Below are positions 45,584-53,596 of a stretch of 64,000 nucleotides of DNA, one piece after another. Every line of letters begins with the position of its first letter. Positions within the stretch are counted from its first letter, which is position 1. This DNA comes from Candidatus Gastranaerophilales bacterium (lineage in GTDB: Bacteria; Cyanobacteriota; Vampirovibrionia; Gastranaerophilales; Gastranaerophilaceae): the NCBI GenBank assembly GCA_944324845.1, contig CALUXX010000001.1, forward strand, positions 248,001 through 312,000. The letters run 5' to 3'. The position numbers and the translations under genes are program-made. Under the pieces are notes generated by a model. The model was not told where the DNA came from. It made no database searches and worked only from the letters and a program-made list of their open reading frames with translations.

Positions 45584-46429
45584 CTACACTTTCTCATTTG
45601 CTTGTTTTAGTAAATTACAATTTTCAGAACGTTTGCGTTCTTGATCTTTATAGATTTTGGTTCTGTTAATAACTTCATCAAAATCAATTTTGTGTGCATC
45701 AAAATCCGGTCCATCTACACAGGCAAATTTTGTTTCTCCGCCAACAGTAACTCGGCATGCTCCACACATTCCGGTTCCATCTACCATAATTGGGTTCATA
45801 CTTGCTTCTGTGTAAATTCCCTTATCTCTTGTTAGTTCTGCAACTGCTCTCATCATAGGCATTGGACCTACTGCAATAACATAGTCTACTTTTTCTCTTT
45901 CTATAATGTCTTTTAATACGGTTGTACCAAAACCTTTTATTCCATATGAACCATCATCTGTTGTTAAATATAATTCTGTTGAAGCTTCTTTCATTTTATC
46001 TTCCCAGAATAGTAAATCTTTTGTTCTTGCGCCTGCTATCATATATACCTTGTTGCCTGCTTCTTTTAATGCTTTTGATATTAAATAGCAAGGTGCTGCT
46101 CCATATCCGCCTGCTACACATACTGCTGTTCCATATTTTTCGATATGTGTTGGTTTGCCTAATGGTCCTACTATATCTACTAATTCATCGCCAACTTCCA
46201 GTTGAGCTAATTTTTTTGTAGAGTATCCAACTGCCATAAATACCAGTGTTAATTCGCCTTTTTCCTTGTTTACATCTGCTATTGTTAGCGGCACTCTTTC
46301 GCCATCTTCTTCTACTCTGAAAATGATAAATTGTCCTGCTTTTGCATTTCTCACTACGTAAGGAGCATCTATAGTTATTTCATACTGATTTGGACATATT
46401 TCATTTTTGGATAATATTTTATAACCCAT
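45584..46429 (-). CDS. NfnA/SudB-like ferredoxin--NAD(P)+ reductase subunit
   Basis: A 281-residue FAD/NAD(P)- and [2Fe-2S]-binding flavoprotein of the dihydroorotate dehydrogenase electron-transfer family. GQFIIFRVEEDGERVPLTI binds FAD, VGPLGKPT and CVAGGYGAAPCYLISKAL bind the nucleotide, and GTGMCGACRVTVGG with a later Cys in FACVDGPDFDAHKIDF binds the 2Fe-2S cluster. The ATG at 46429 behind AAGGAGAG is preferred over an upstream start. The large partner (NfnB/SudA, GltD-like) is absent from the window. As first gene of the operon with etfBA it suggests a flavin-based electron-transfer system. Confidence 0.88.
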   Translation of the reverse strand: MGYKILSKNEICPNQYEITIDAPYVVRNAKAGQFIIFRVEEDGERVPLTIADVNKEKGELTLVFMAVGYSTKKLAQLEVGDELVDIVGPLGKPTHIEKYGTAVCVAGGYGAAPCYLISKALKEAGNKVYMIAGARTKDLLFWEDKMKEASTELYLTTDDGSYGIKGFGTTVLKDIIEREKVDYVIAVGPMPMMRAVAELTRDKGIYTEASMNPIMVDGTGMCGACRVTVGGETKFACVDGPDFDAHKIDFDEVINRTKIYKDQERKRSENCNLLKQANEKV

Positions 46430-46520
46430 TTTTCTCTCCTTATTCTCAACCATATTTGGATTATACAACAAATTTCAATTTTATGCCACTGTTTTACATC
46501 TCCTTTACATTTATATATCA

Positions 46521-46552
46521 AAAGCGATTGAGATGTTATGTCCCAATCGCTT
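46521..46552. terminator. Hairpin downstream of the 56-residue small gene
   Basis: AGCGATTG and CAATCGCT form an 8-bp stem around a 13-base loop, with short T runs on either side. It probably ends the small minus-strand gene. Confidence 0.5.
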
Positions 46553-46580
46553 ATATCTTTTTTACTTATTTTTGCGGTGT

Positions 46581-46751
46581 TTATGCTAGTAATGCTTCTA
46601 GTGTTTTTGCGTTACTTTCTGCTCTTTTTACGCTTAATAAGTATTTTTCAACTTCTTGTTCTATTGATTTGTCGTTTAGTGAGATTACTCTTTTTTCATC
46701 TAGGTTGTCTAAATAAGATTTTAGTGTAATCATTTCATAATTCTTTTTCAT
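46581..46751 (-). CDS. Small hypothetical protein (56 residues)
   Basis: The minus strand carries ATG at 46751 behind AAAGGGGAAT and an open frame ending in TAA at 46581-46583. The protein begins MKKNYEMITLKSYLDNLDEK and ends in a helical ESNAKTLEALLA. It is mostly charged and helical. The good ribosome binding site and downstream hairpin support a real gene; larger frames on the other strand here lack such signals. Confidence 0.6.
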   Translation of the reverse strand: MKKNYEMITLKSYLDNLDEKRVISLNDKSIEQEVEKYLLSVKRAESNAKTLEALLA

Positions 46752-46888
46752 TTTATATTCCCCTTTGGTATAATTTTTATTTTCCCTTACATATTTATAA
46801 AGTATTTTTGACTCAAAAAATTGCTAAATTATAGATATATAATATATATTTTTTACATTAATTTACAATAACTTTTGGGAATAATACT

Positions 46889-46920
46889 AAAAAGTCCGGA
46901 GTATGTTCTCCAGACTTTTT
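46889..46920 (-). terminator. Terminator of the PBP1A gene
   Basis: AAAAAGTC-C-GGAG/CTCC-A-GACTTTTT forms a stem with one internal mismatch and A/T runs on both sides, just after the PBP1A stop. Confidence 0.85.
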
Positions 46921-46928
46921 GTATTTTA

Positions 46929-49202
46929 TTATCGTAAACTTTCAGGAACTGCCATTGGTATTGGCGCTCTATTTACCGAGTTTCCACCTCCTGCGGGTAC
47001 CGGTGCTGTTGTTGGTTTTGAAGGTTGCACTGGTGCTTGAGGTTGCGTTTGTGTTTGTAAAGGTTTTGGCTGGTTTTCAGGTTGTTTTGGCTCTGAAATC
47101 TTTTCTTTTATAGGTAACGGAATTATTGTTTTTACTTTTTGTACCGGTGTAGCTGGTTGTGTTTCAGTTAGTGGTTCCGGTTTTTGACTTTCTGTTACTT
47201 CTGTTTGTGTTCCTTCAGGTGTTACAGATTTTCCTTCATTAGAAGGGTTTTCATCATCTGCTATAACTTTTGTTTTTCCAAATGTAAGTGTATAATTATC
47301 CAATTTTATTTCAGGATAATCAAAATCTCTAGGTTCCAGATCTTTTGATGCTGTTGCCATTACATCTTTCCATATTCTTGCAGGAATTGTACCTCCTGTT
47401 AGACCGCCCATTTTTTTATTATTATCATCTCCTACCCATACGCCTGTTACGATGTCAGGTGTATAGCCTACAAAATAAGCATCCTTATAGTCATCTGTTG
47501 TTCCTGTTTTTCCTGCTGCTGGTCTGCCGATATTTGCGGCTGTTCCTGTTCCTGACAGAATTACGGTTTTCATCATTGCTGTCATTTCTGCGGCTGTTTT
47601 TAAGCTAAGTTGGTGTGATATTTTTGTTTTTCCTGCTCTATATATAATCCTGCCACGAGAATCTTCTATTCTTTGAATTGCATATGGTTCAACTACGAAG
47701 CCACCATTAGCAAACGCTCCGTATGCTCTTACAAATTCAAATAGTTTTACTCCGTTTGAACCAAGTGAGATTGTATAGTCATATTGTAATGGAGTTGTAA
47801 TTCCTAAAACTTTTGCTAATTGCCTTACAGGGCTAACTCCAACATTTTGAATCATTCTTGCTGCACATACGTTAGAAGATACCATAAGTGCTTTGTATAT
47901 TGGAATTTTCCCTCTGTATCTGTGGCTATAATTGTGTGGCGACCAATTCCCGATTGTAACAGGGCTATCATCAATTATGTCGTTAGGAGTAAAGCCTTTT
48001 TCCATTGCAACTGCATATACAAAAGGTTTGAAGGCTGAACCTGGTGGTCTTATTGCTTGAGTTACCCTATCATATTGAGATTCAGCGTAATTTTTCCCGC
48101 CTGCATAGACTAGTATTCTTCCATCCAGCGGGCTGAATGAAAATACTGCCGCTTGTTGGGATTTGTTTGTTAGTCCCCAAGAGCGCATGTGTTTTAATAT
48201 TGCTTCATTTGCTGCTGCTTGGGCTTTTGAATCAAGTGTTGTTATAACTTTATAGCCACCATGGATAATGTCAGTTTCATCAAATCCAAGTTTTTGCATT
48301 TCTTTTACAACATAGTCACTGAAATATGGGGCTTTATTTGTTGTATATATTGTTGGTACTGAGCTTAATTTAACATCTGCTTGGATTGCTTTTTCATAGG
48401 CATCTTGTGTGATGTATTTCATAGTCAGCATTCTTTTTAGAACTTGATTTCTTCTTTGAATTGCAAGTTTTTTGTTATTGTATGGACTATATACTGATGG
48501 TGCTTGAGGCAAGCCTGCAATTAGTGCCAATTCAGGCAGCGTTAATTGATTTAAGTTTTTATTGAAATAAATCTTTGATGCTGCAGATACTCCATAGGCG
48601 CCAGAACCTAAATATACATTATTTAAGTACATTTCTAAAATTTGATCTTTAGAAATTGTTTTTTCAATTCGTGCAGCAACTTCAAGTTCTTTAATTTTTC
48701 TTGTTATAGTACGTTCATTTGATAAGAATAATATTCTTGCTAATTGTTGAGTTAATGTACTTGCACCTTGAACGGCATGTCTTGCTATTACGTTTTGAAT
48801 TGAAGAACGCACAATACCTAAAATATCATAGCCGTTATGTTTGTAGAAGTTTTTATCTTCAGTTGCAATTAGTGCATTTTTAAGATCTTCCGGAACATCT
48901 TCTAATTCAACTTTTTCATAAGTATATGCGGTAAAGGTTTTTATAACTTCCCCGTCTGCTGAATAGAATTTTGTAACAATATTTGGTTTATAATCTTCAA
49001 GATTTTCTATTGGCGGTAATGATGATAAGTATAAGTTAAAAGCTACAAAACCCGCTAAAAAAAGTGCAGTAACCGTTAGTACAAACATTTTTAAATTTGT
49101 GAAAAATCTTGATTCCGGTTTTCTTCTGCGTGGTGCAATATTTTCTCTTGCAATATCACGTGCTGCTCTTTGTCTTTTATATCTTTCATAAGAACTTGAC
49201 AT
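46929..49202 (-). CDS. pbpA: Penicillin-binding protein 1A (bifunctional)
   Basis: A 757-residue class A PBP that polymerises and cross-links peptidoglycan at the outer face of the inner membrane. After a basic N-terminus and one membrane helix (about 37-60), the GT51 domain shows EDKNFYKHNGYDILGI (catalytic Glu) and QGASTLTQQLARILFL. The transpeptidase domain has PPGSAFKPFVYA (Ser-x-x-Lys), SSN and KTGTTDDYKDAYFVGY. The last 130 residues are a Pro/Gln/Thr-rich tail. AGGGAG precedes the ATG and TATAAT lies further upstream. Confidence 0.94.
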   Translation of the reverse strand: MSSSYERYKRQRAARDIARENIAPRRRKPESRFFTNLKMFVLTVTALFLAGFVAFNLYLSSLPPIENLEDYKPNIVTKFYSADGEVIKTFTAYTYEKVELEDVPEDLKNALIATEDKNFYKHNGYDILGIVRSSIQNVIARHAVQGASTLTQQLARILFLSNERTITRKIKELEVAARIEKTISKDQILEMYLNNVYLGSGAYGVSAASKIYFNKNLNQLTLPELALIAGLPQAPSVYSPYNNKKLAIQRRNQVLKRMLTMKYITQDAYEKAIQADVKLSSVPTIYTTNKAPYFSDYVVKEMQKLGFDETDIIHGGYKVITTLDSKAQAAANEAILKHMRSWGLTNKSQQAAVFSFSPLDGRILVYAGGKNYAESQYDRVTQAIRPPGSAFKPFVYAVAMEKGFTPNDIIDDSPVTIGNWSPHNYSHRYRGKIPIYKALMVSSNVCAARMIQNVGVSPVRQLAKVLGITTPLQYDYTISLGSNGVKLFEFVRAYGAFANGGFVVEPYAIQRIEDSRGRIIYRAGKTKISHQLSLKTAAEMTAMMKTVILSGTGTAANIGRPAAGKTGTTDDYKDAYFVGYTPDIVTGVWVGDDNNKKMGGLTGGTIPARIWKDVMATASKDLEPRDFDYPEIKLDNYTLTFGKTKVIADDENPSNEGKSVTPEGTQTEVTESQKPEPLTETQPATPVQKVKTIIPLPIKEKISEPKQPENQPKPLQTQTQPQAPVQPSKPTTAPVPAGGGNSVNRAPIPMAVPESLR

Positions 49203-49368
49203 TCTACAATTTCTCCCTAATCTTTTGACCTATATATTATAGCACCTTAAAATATATATCAAGTTATTAAGCAAATAAGGTTAAATTTTACAAAAATCTT
49301 TACAAATTCTTTAAATAAAAGTTTGTTCATTTTATACTTAAAAGGTTGAGAAAAACGGAGATATGAAA

Positions 49369-50745
49369 ATGATGTATAACGTAGCAATAATTGGTGCTGG
49401 ACCTGCAGGGATTTTTGCAGCACTTGAAATTATGAAGTTAAAACCTGAATGGAAAGTTGTTCTTATCGAAAAAGGACAAAGAATTGAAAAAAGAAAATGT
49501 CCTATTCGTGAAGGTTCTCCAAAATGTGTTAACTGTCGCAGATGCGGTTTGTTATGCGGTTGGGGTGGTGCTGGAGCATTCTCTGACGGTAAGTTAACTT
49601 TAACACCTGATGTTGGTGGTCACTTGGTTGATTACGTTCCAAGAAAAGAAGCGGAAAACTTAATCGATTATGCTGATAAACTTTATTTAAAATATGGTGC
49701 TACTGATGAAGTTTTCGGTACTGATATGAAAGTTTTTGAAGAAATTGCACACCAAGCTGTTTTGGCTGAATTAAAACTTGTTCATTCACCTGTTAGACAT
49801 CTTGGAACTGAAAGAAGTCTTGATGTTTTGAAAAATATGCAAGATTATCTTGATGAAAGAATTACTATTTTGAACAATGTATCAGCTGAATCTTTAATTG
49901 TTGAATGTGAACAAGTTAAAGGAATTAAGCTTGATAACGGTGATGTAATTTGTGCAGAATATACAATTATTGCTCCGGGTAGAGAAGGAGCTGATTGGCT
50001 TACTCAAGAATTTGCTAAGCATAAAATCGGCATGGTTAATAACGCAGTTGATGTTGGTGTTCGTGTTGAACTTCCTGCTCCTGTGTTTGAACCTCTAACT
50101 TCTAAATTATATGAATCTAAACTTATATATCATTCGCCAACTTTTGGTGATGAAGTTAGAACTTTCTGTATGAACCCTAATGGGGAAGTTGTTCAAGAAA
50201 ATTATAACGGTATTGCAACTGTTAACGGTCACAGTTACGCTAATTATAAAACTCCAAATACTAACTTTGCATTGCTTGTTAGTGAAAAATTTACCGAACC
50301 GTTCAAAGAACCTATTCAATACGGTCAACATATTGCAAGACTTGCTAATATGCTTGGCGGAGGTATATTGGTTCAAAGATTTGGAGATTTGTTAGACGGT
50401 CGCCGTTCAACTCCTGAAAGAATTAAGTCAAGCGTGATTACGCCAACTCTTTCTTGTGCTGTTCCTGGTGATTTGAGCCTTGTTATTCCTTATCGTCAGA
50501 TGACAAGTATTATCGAAATGCTTCAGGCTCTTGATAAAATTGCTCCTGGTACTGCTTCACGATATACTCTTCTTTATGGTATTGAAGTTAAGTTCTATTC
50601 AGCTAGAGTTAAGTTGACTTCTAAGTTAGAAACTGAAGGTGTTAAAAATCTGTTCACTATTGGTGACGGCGCAGGTGTTACAAGAGGTCTGTTGCAGGCT
50701 TCTGCATCTGGTGTTTACGTTGCTAGAACTATTTGTGAAAGATAA
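49369..50745 (+). CDS. FAD-dependent dehydrogenase (COG2509 type)
   Basis: A 458-residue flavoprotein. The N-terminal Rossmann motif is IIGAGPAGIFAALE. It is followed by KRKCPIREGSPKCVNCRRCG, a Cys-rich insertion that could bind an Fe-S cluster, and by GWGGAGAFSDGKLTL. The C-terminal FAD segment reads FTIGDGAGVTRGLLQA. This layout matches the uncharacterised FAD-dependent dehydrogenase family COG2509; the substrate is unknown. ATGs at 49363, 49369 and 49372 are in frame; GGAG eight bases before the second favours 49369. Confidence 0.85.
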   Translation: MMYNVAIIGAGPAGIFAALEIMKLKPEWKVVLIEKGQRIEKRKCPIREGSPKCVNCRRCGLLCGWGGAGAFSDGKLTLTPDVGGHLVDYVPRKEAENLIDYADKLYLKYGATDEVFGTDMKVFEEIAHQAVLAELKLVHSPVRHLGTERSLDVLKNMQDYLDERITILNNVSAESLIVECEQVKGIKLDNGDVICAEYTIIAPGREGADWLTQEFAKHKIGMVNNAVDVGVRVELPAPVFEPLTSKLYESKLIYHSPTFGDEVRTFCMNPNGEVVQENYNGIATVNGHSYANYKTPNTNFALLVSEKFTEPFKEPIQYGQHIARLANMLGGGILVQRFGDLLDGRRSTPERIKSSVITPTLSCAVPGDLSLVIPYRQMTSIIEMLQALDKIAPGTASRYTLLYGIEVKFYSARVKLTSKLETEGVKNLFTIGDGAGVTRGLLQASASGVYVARTICER

Positions 50746-50766
50746 GTTATATTTTTATAAACAAAA

Positions 50767-50793
50767 GGGGGCGGGAATACAATTCCCGCCCCC
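50767..50793. terminator. GC-rich bidirectional hairpin
   Basis: GGGGGCGGGAAT-ACA-ATTCCCGCCCCC is a 12-bp stem lying between convergent genes. It has T-rich flanks only in part. Confidence 0.8.
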
Positions 50794-50796
50794 TTC

Positions 50797-51138
50797 TTAT
50801 CTACTAACCTCAGATTCTGGGGTTTTATTCATACAATCTCCAAATTGGCAGTTTGCATCATAGCCTTTTGGGTTTTGTGTTGGTCTTGTTTCTGTGTTTA
50901 TCGTTGTTGGTAGTTGCGGTTGAGTTGTTTCAGGTCGCATATCCATTGTGTTGGGCGGTTTAATTAGTATTTCTAAGTTGTTTGGTTTTGTTTTATTTTG
51001 AATGTTGGTTTTTATGCCCCCGCTTATGTCTGCTTTACAGGCTCCAAATGACTCAATCGGACATGCTGCATATATGTAGGTCGGTTGCAGGCATGTTCCG
51101 GTTATGAATAGAGCCATTAATATTATAAATTTTTTCAT
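50797..51138 (-). CDS. Small exported hypothetical protein
   Basis: A 113-residue protein with a clear signal peptide (MKKFIILMALFITGTCLQPT, cleavage probably after YIYA). The mature part holds paired cysteines (ACPIESFGAC and NCQFGDC) and a Pro/Thr-rich stretch (TTQPQLPTTINTETRPTQNP). It is probably periplasmic, possibly disulphide-bonded. No family is recognised. Confidence 0.72.
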   Translation of the reverse strand: MKKFIILMALFITGTCLQPTYIYAACPIESFGACKADISGGIKTNIQNKTKPNNLEILIKPPNTMDMRPETTQPQLPTTINTETRPTQNPKGYDANCQFGDCMNKTPESEVSR

Positions 51139-51233
51139 TATTTTAATTTCTCCTAAATGTATCTACATGTCTAATATAATTGTTTGTATGTAGTTTTACA
51201 TTGGAGAAAAGTATAATATTTTAGTGTTAAAAT

Positions 51234-51665
51234 TTAACTTCTTATTATACGCTTCTTTTCTTTTTTTTCTAAATCTTGCATAACTTTTTTGAATGGTATT
51301 ATAGGTTCCATTTTGTATCCGCAAGTTTCAGATAAAGTTCCACCCATTGTGAAAAGTTCTTCTTGAGGGTAGCGTCTGCATATTCCTGGTCTTTTGTAAT
51401 GAATTTTGCATTTCTTTGTTTCAGGGTCTAAATGTGTACATTCAAATATTAACCCCAAATCATCTTTGCCTATAATTTTTAGTCCTGCGTAAAAACTGTG
51501 GATATATTGTATTTTCTCAAATTCTTTTTCATCTTTTAGAACGTGTCTGAAATGTTTTACATAAATATGTGTGCAGCATTGTCCGCATCCTTTGCATTTT
51601 CCTGTTCTATAGTAATGTTTGTGCAAAATTTTTGATAATATAAACTTTTTAATCTCCAAAAACAT
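51234..51665 (-). CDS. YkgJ-family CxxCxxCC cysteine-cluster protein
   Basis: A 143-residue protein with CKGCGQCC near residue 24, then ECTHLDPETKKCKIH and RPGICRRYP. These are the cysteine motifs of the YkgJ/CxxCxxCC family, thought to bind an Fe-S or zinc centre. The molecular role of the family is not well established. The ATG at 51665 (MFLEIKK) is preferred over an upstream TTG. Confidence 0.85.
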   Translation of the reverse strand: MFLEIKKFILSKILHKHYYRTGKCKGCGQCCTHIYVKHFRHVLKDEKEFEKIQYIHSFYAGLKIIGKDDLGLIFECTHLDPETKKCKIHYKRPGICRRYPQEELFTMGGTLSETCGYKMEPIIPFKKVMQDLEKKEKKRIIRS

Positions 51666-51779
51666 AATCCCATGATAGTACAATTTATCTGTCTTTCACG
51701 AGTATTGTTAACTTTTGTAAATCTTTATATCAAAAAACGCAAATAATATTCTTGAGGGGAATTTAACAATATGGAAATT

Positions 51780-51808
51780 TTGAAATATACAACCCCTTAA
51801 AATATATT
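51780..51808 (+). promoter_or_regulatory. Candidate promoter of a small RNA
   Basis: TTGAAA (51780-51785), a 17-base spacer and TATATT (51803-51808) lie on the plus strand with no plus-strand gene downstream before the terminator at 51885-51908. Confidence 0.45.
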
Positions 51809-51814
51809 AACCTA

Positions 51815-51908
51815 TACAACCTATATACCTATAACAGTTTTAAACTGACATAATACTATAACATAACCAAAAATAACCAACCTTGACCTCTAATGAGGTC
51901 TTTTTTTT
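51815..51908 (+). ncRNA. Candidate small RNA of about 93 bases
   Basis: The stretch contains no ATG-started frame of useful length. It ends in a strong plus-strand terminator that no plus-strand protein gene can account for. The body is C/A-rich with repeated CCTATA words and carries the 13-base palindrome CAGTTTTAAACTG at 51835-51847. The start is inferred from the promoter-like boxes at 51780-51808. The RNA family is not recognised. Confidence 0.42.
51885..51908 (+). terminator. Strong plus-strand terminator without an upstream plus-strand gene
   Basis: GACCTC-TAAT-GAGGTC is followed by T8 on the plus strand. On the minus strand the same hairpin is followed by AAGG, so it does not end the minus-strand XRE gene. 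Confidence 0.85.
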
Positions 51909-51918
51909 ATGTTGTTTT

Positions 51919-52224
51919 CTATTTACTGAATTTTAAACATTTGTATAAGTATAGAATGTTTTTATCATTATTAAGCGAGTTTATAATCTCTTCTTTCATC
52001 TGTTCATAAGGTATTTTGTTGAAAACAAAAAGCTCATAAATATCAACTTCAAGAGCATTAGCTATGGCCGTTAGAGTTTCTGCAGCCGGATAATTGTTCC
52101 CGTTTTCAATCTTGCTTATGTTTTTTTGATCTATTCCGACAAGTTCAGCCAAGGCTTCTTGTGTAAGTTTCTTTTCTTTACGCAAGTATTGTATCCTCTG
52201 TCCCAAGTCTTGTTTTAGTGCCAT
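51919..52224 (-). CDS. XRE-family transcriptional regulator
   Basis: A 101-residue protein with a canonical Cro/C1 helix-turn-helix over residues 8-65: IQYLRKEKKLTQEALAELVG, DQKNISKIENGNNYPA and LTAIANALEVDIYELF. The short helical C-terminus may mediate dimerisation. AAGGGA precedes the ATG. Its gene is divergent from the prepilin gene, and the shared 200-bp region contains repeats suited to a dimeric repressor, so it may control itself and the pilin. Confidence 0.9.
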   Translation of the reverse strand: MALKQDLGQRIQYLRKEKKLTQEALAELVGIDQKNISKIENGNNYPAAETLTAIANALEVDIYELFVFNKIPYEQMKEEIINSLNNDKNILYLYKCLKFSK

Positions 52225-52241
52225 GCTAATTATCCCTTTTT

Positions 52242-52277
52242 TATTGAATATAACAAATGAATTATTAAATATAACAA
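52242..52277. promoter_or_regulatory. Two direct repeats, candidate operator of the XRE regulator
   Basis: TATTGAATATAACAA (52242-52256) and TATTAAATATAACAA (52263-52277) differ at one base and are 21 bp apart, two helical turns. They lie 18-53 bp upstream of the regulator's start, over its likely promoter. Confidence 0.55.
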
Positions 52278-52316
52278 TCTGTTAGGTATAAAAAATGGTG
52301 ATTTCTGTTTCATGGA

Positions 52317-52345
52317 TTGACAAAATTCTATTCATTAGATATAAT
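52317..52345 (+). promoter_or_regulatory. Consensus sigma-70 promoter of the prepilin gene
   Basis: TTGACA (52317-52322), 17 bases, TATAAT (52340-52345): both hexamers and the spacing are perfect. The inverted repeat CTATTCATT/AATGAATAG (52328-52336 and 52364-52372) brackets the -10 box and the start site, suggesting repressor control. The predicted leader is about 75 bases. Confidence 0.88.
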
Positions 52346-52425
52346 TATTATATAGTTCTATACAATGAATAGAAAAATTGTCGTTTTGTAAGAACATCTG
52401 TTATCAGAAATGGAAGTTATAGATT

Positions 52426-53163
52426 ATGAAAAAAGAAAGGAATTTTGAGATGATGACAAAAAAATTCGGTTTTACTTTGGCAGAAGTATTGATTACTCTG
52501 GGTATTATTGGTGTAGTTGCGGCAATGACTATTCCGACATTGATTTCAAACACAAACAGTGCAAAGTTTAAATCACAATACAAAAAGACATTATCAACAT
52601 TGAACCAAGCAGCATTGATGGGTACCGCTCAATATGATTTGGATTACGCATCATTAACAACAGAATGCAATACTACAACTGGTGGTACCGAAAAACCTGA
52701 TGTAACAGCATCTATGTGCGCATTGATTAACGGTACTTTATCAGGTGCTACATTTCATGGCGTAGTTACAAACATGAAAATACCTGGTTCAACAGCTGCA
52801 TATGCAATCCAATCTGCCCCTTCTGGTGTTCCTAAAGAAACAATGTATGCATATCAACTGGCTGATGGTTCAGTTGTAGCATTTGATCCAGGATTAAAAA
52901 GTTGTACCTTAGCTCCTGGTGATCCTATTACAGGTTTAGCTGATACATGTCAAGGCTTTATTGATGTAAATGGGCCAACACTACCTAACAAAGAAGTTGC
53001 TTGTGGTGGCGGAGGCACAACTGCAAAAGCATCTACTGTTGGTGATTGTATTGTAAGAAACAACGCAGCAGATATGGGAGATATTTTCCCTGTAGTATTC
53101 CATGACGGAACAGTTGAACCAATTACAAATGCTGCAAGATATGTTCTTAATCAATCAAAATAA
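52426..53163 (+). CDS. Type IV prepilin-like protein
   Basis: A 245-residue pseudopilin or pilin. The short basic leader ends at Gly before FTLAEVLITLGIIG, with Glu at position +5 of the mature protein, the prepilin peptidase/N-methylation signature. VVAAMTIPTLI completes the hydrophobic helix. The remainder is a globular, Cys-containing head (ATECNTTTGGTEKPD, SMCALING, LKSCTLAPG, DTCQGF, VACGGGG, VGDCIVRNN). Starts at 52426 and 52450 both have plausible ribosome binding sites (GGAAG and AAAGGA). It is a lone gene, with no pilus assembly genes near it, and a strong promoter. Confidence 0.9.
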   Translation: MKKERNFEMMTKKFGFTLAEVLITLGIIGVVAAMTIPTLISNTNSAKFKSQYKKTLSTLNQAALMGTAQYDLDYASLTTECNTTTGGTEKPDVTASMCALINGTLSGATFHGVVTNMKIPGSTAAYAIQSAPSGVPKETMYAYQLADGSVVAFDPGLKSCTLAPGDPITGLADTCQGFIDVNGPTLPNKEVACGGGGTTAKASTVGDCIVRNNAADMGDIFPVVFHDGTVEPITNAARYVLNQSK

Positions 53164-53171
53164 TTGAAATA

Positions 53172-53249
53172 TCATCCTGAACTTGCTTTAGGGTTTTGAT
53201 GACAACATTAACGTACACAAGTACGTCATCCTGAACTTGTTTCAGGATC
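53172..53249. repeat. Two type B palindromes after the prepilin gene
   Basis: A degenerate copy (ATCCTGAACTTG, 53172 onward) and a perfect one at 53225-53249 match the type B repeats at 16 kb. No protein gene is visible from 53164 to 53596 (433 bp): it holds these copies, a weak type A-like trace near 53300 and the C and D repeats listed separately. Confidence 0.8.
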
Positions 53250-53446
53250 TATATGATAGCAAGTTTCAGAATCTACAAGAAATACGAACAAATTCGCAGT
53301 GACGTATTACGAAAAAACTTAATAATAGTCAAGTGACCGAATCACTTGATACGCTTTACAATTAATGCACCTCGAAATTCACCTTTCTGGGTGCTTTCCC
53401 TTTGTTCATTTCCTCTCACTCATCAGAGAGGACGCAAAACCATCAA

Positions 53447-53573
53447 CCCTCACCCCAACCCTCTCCCACGGGAGAGGGCGCAAGATATAACATTTCTTCA
53501 CCTACCAAGATAGAATTTCTTTTGTCTAGTGTTTCTTGTTCCCTCCCCAACTTGGGGAGGGTAAGGGTGGGGA
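53447..53573. repeat. C and D palindromic repeats left of the DUF559 gene
   Basis: C repeat at 53447-53480: CCCTCACCCCAACC followed by the palindrome CTCTCCC-ACG-GGAGAG. A degenerate C copy precedes it at about 53410. D repeat at 53541-53573: the palindrome CCCTCCCCAA/TTGGGGAGGG followed by TAAGGGTGGGG. Both are much more GC-rich than the surroundings. Confidence 0.85.
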
Positions 53574-53596
53574 ACGATTTGTGATAAAATAAAAAT

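Noticed and set aside
46390-46729. Plus-strand frames (108 and 63 codons) near 46.5 kb
   Set aside because: No ribosome binding site and unlikely composition; the opposite strand has a 56-residue gene with good signals.
53402-53584. Open frame of 60 codons with SPQPSPTGEG peptide, and a similar one at 53952-54182
   Set aside because: They translate the GC-rich C and D repeats and have no ribosome binding site.
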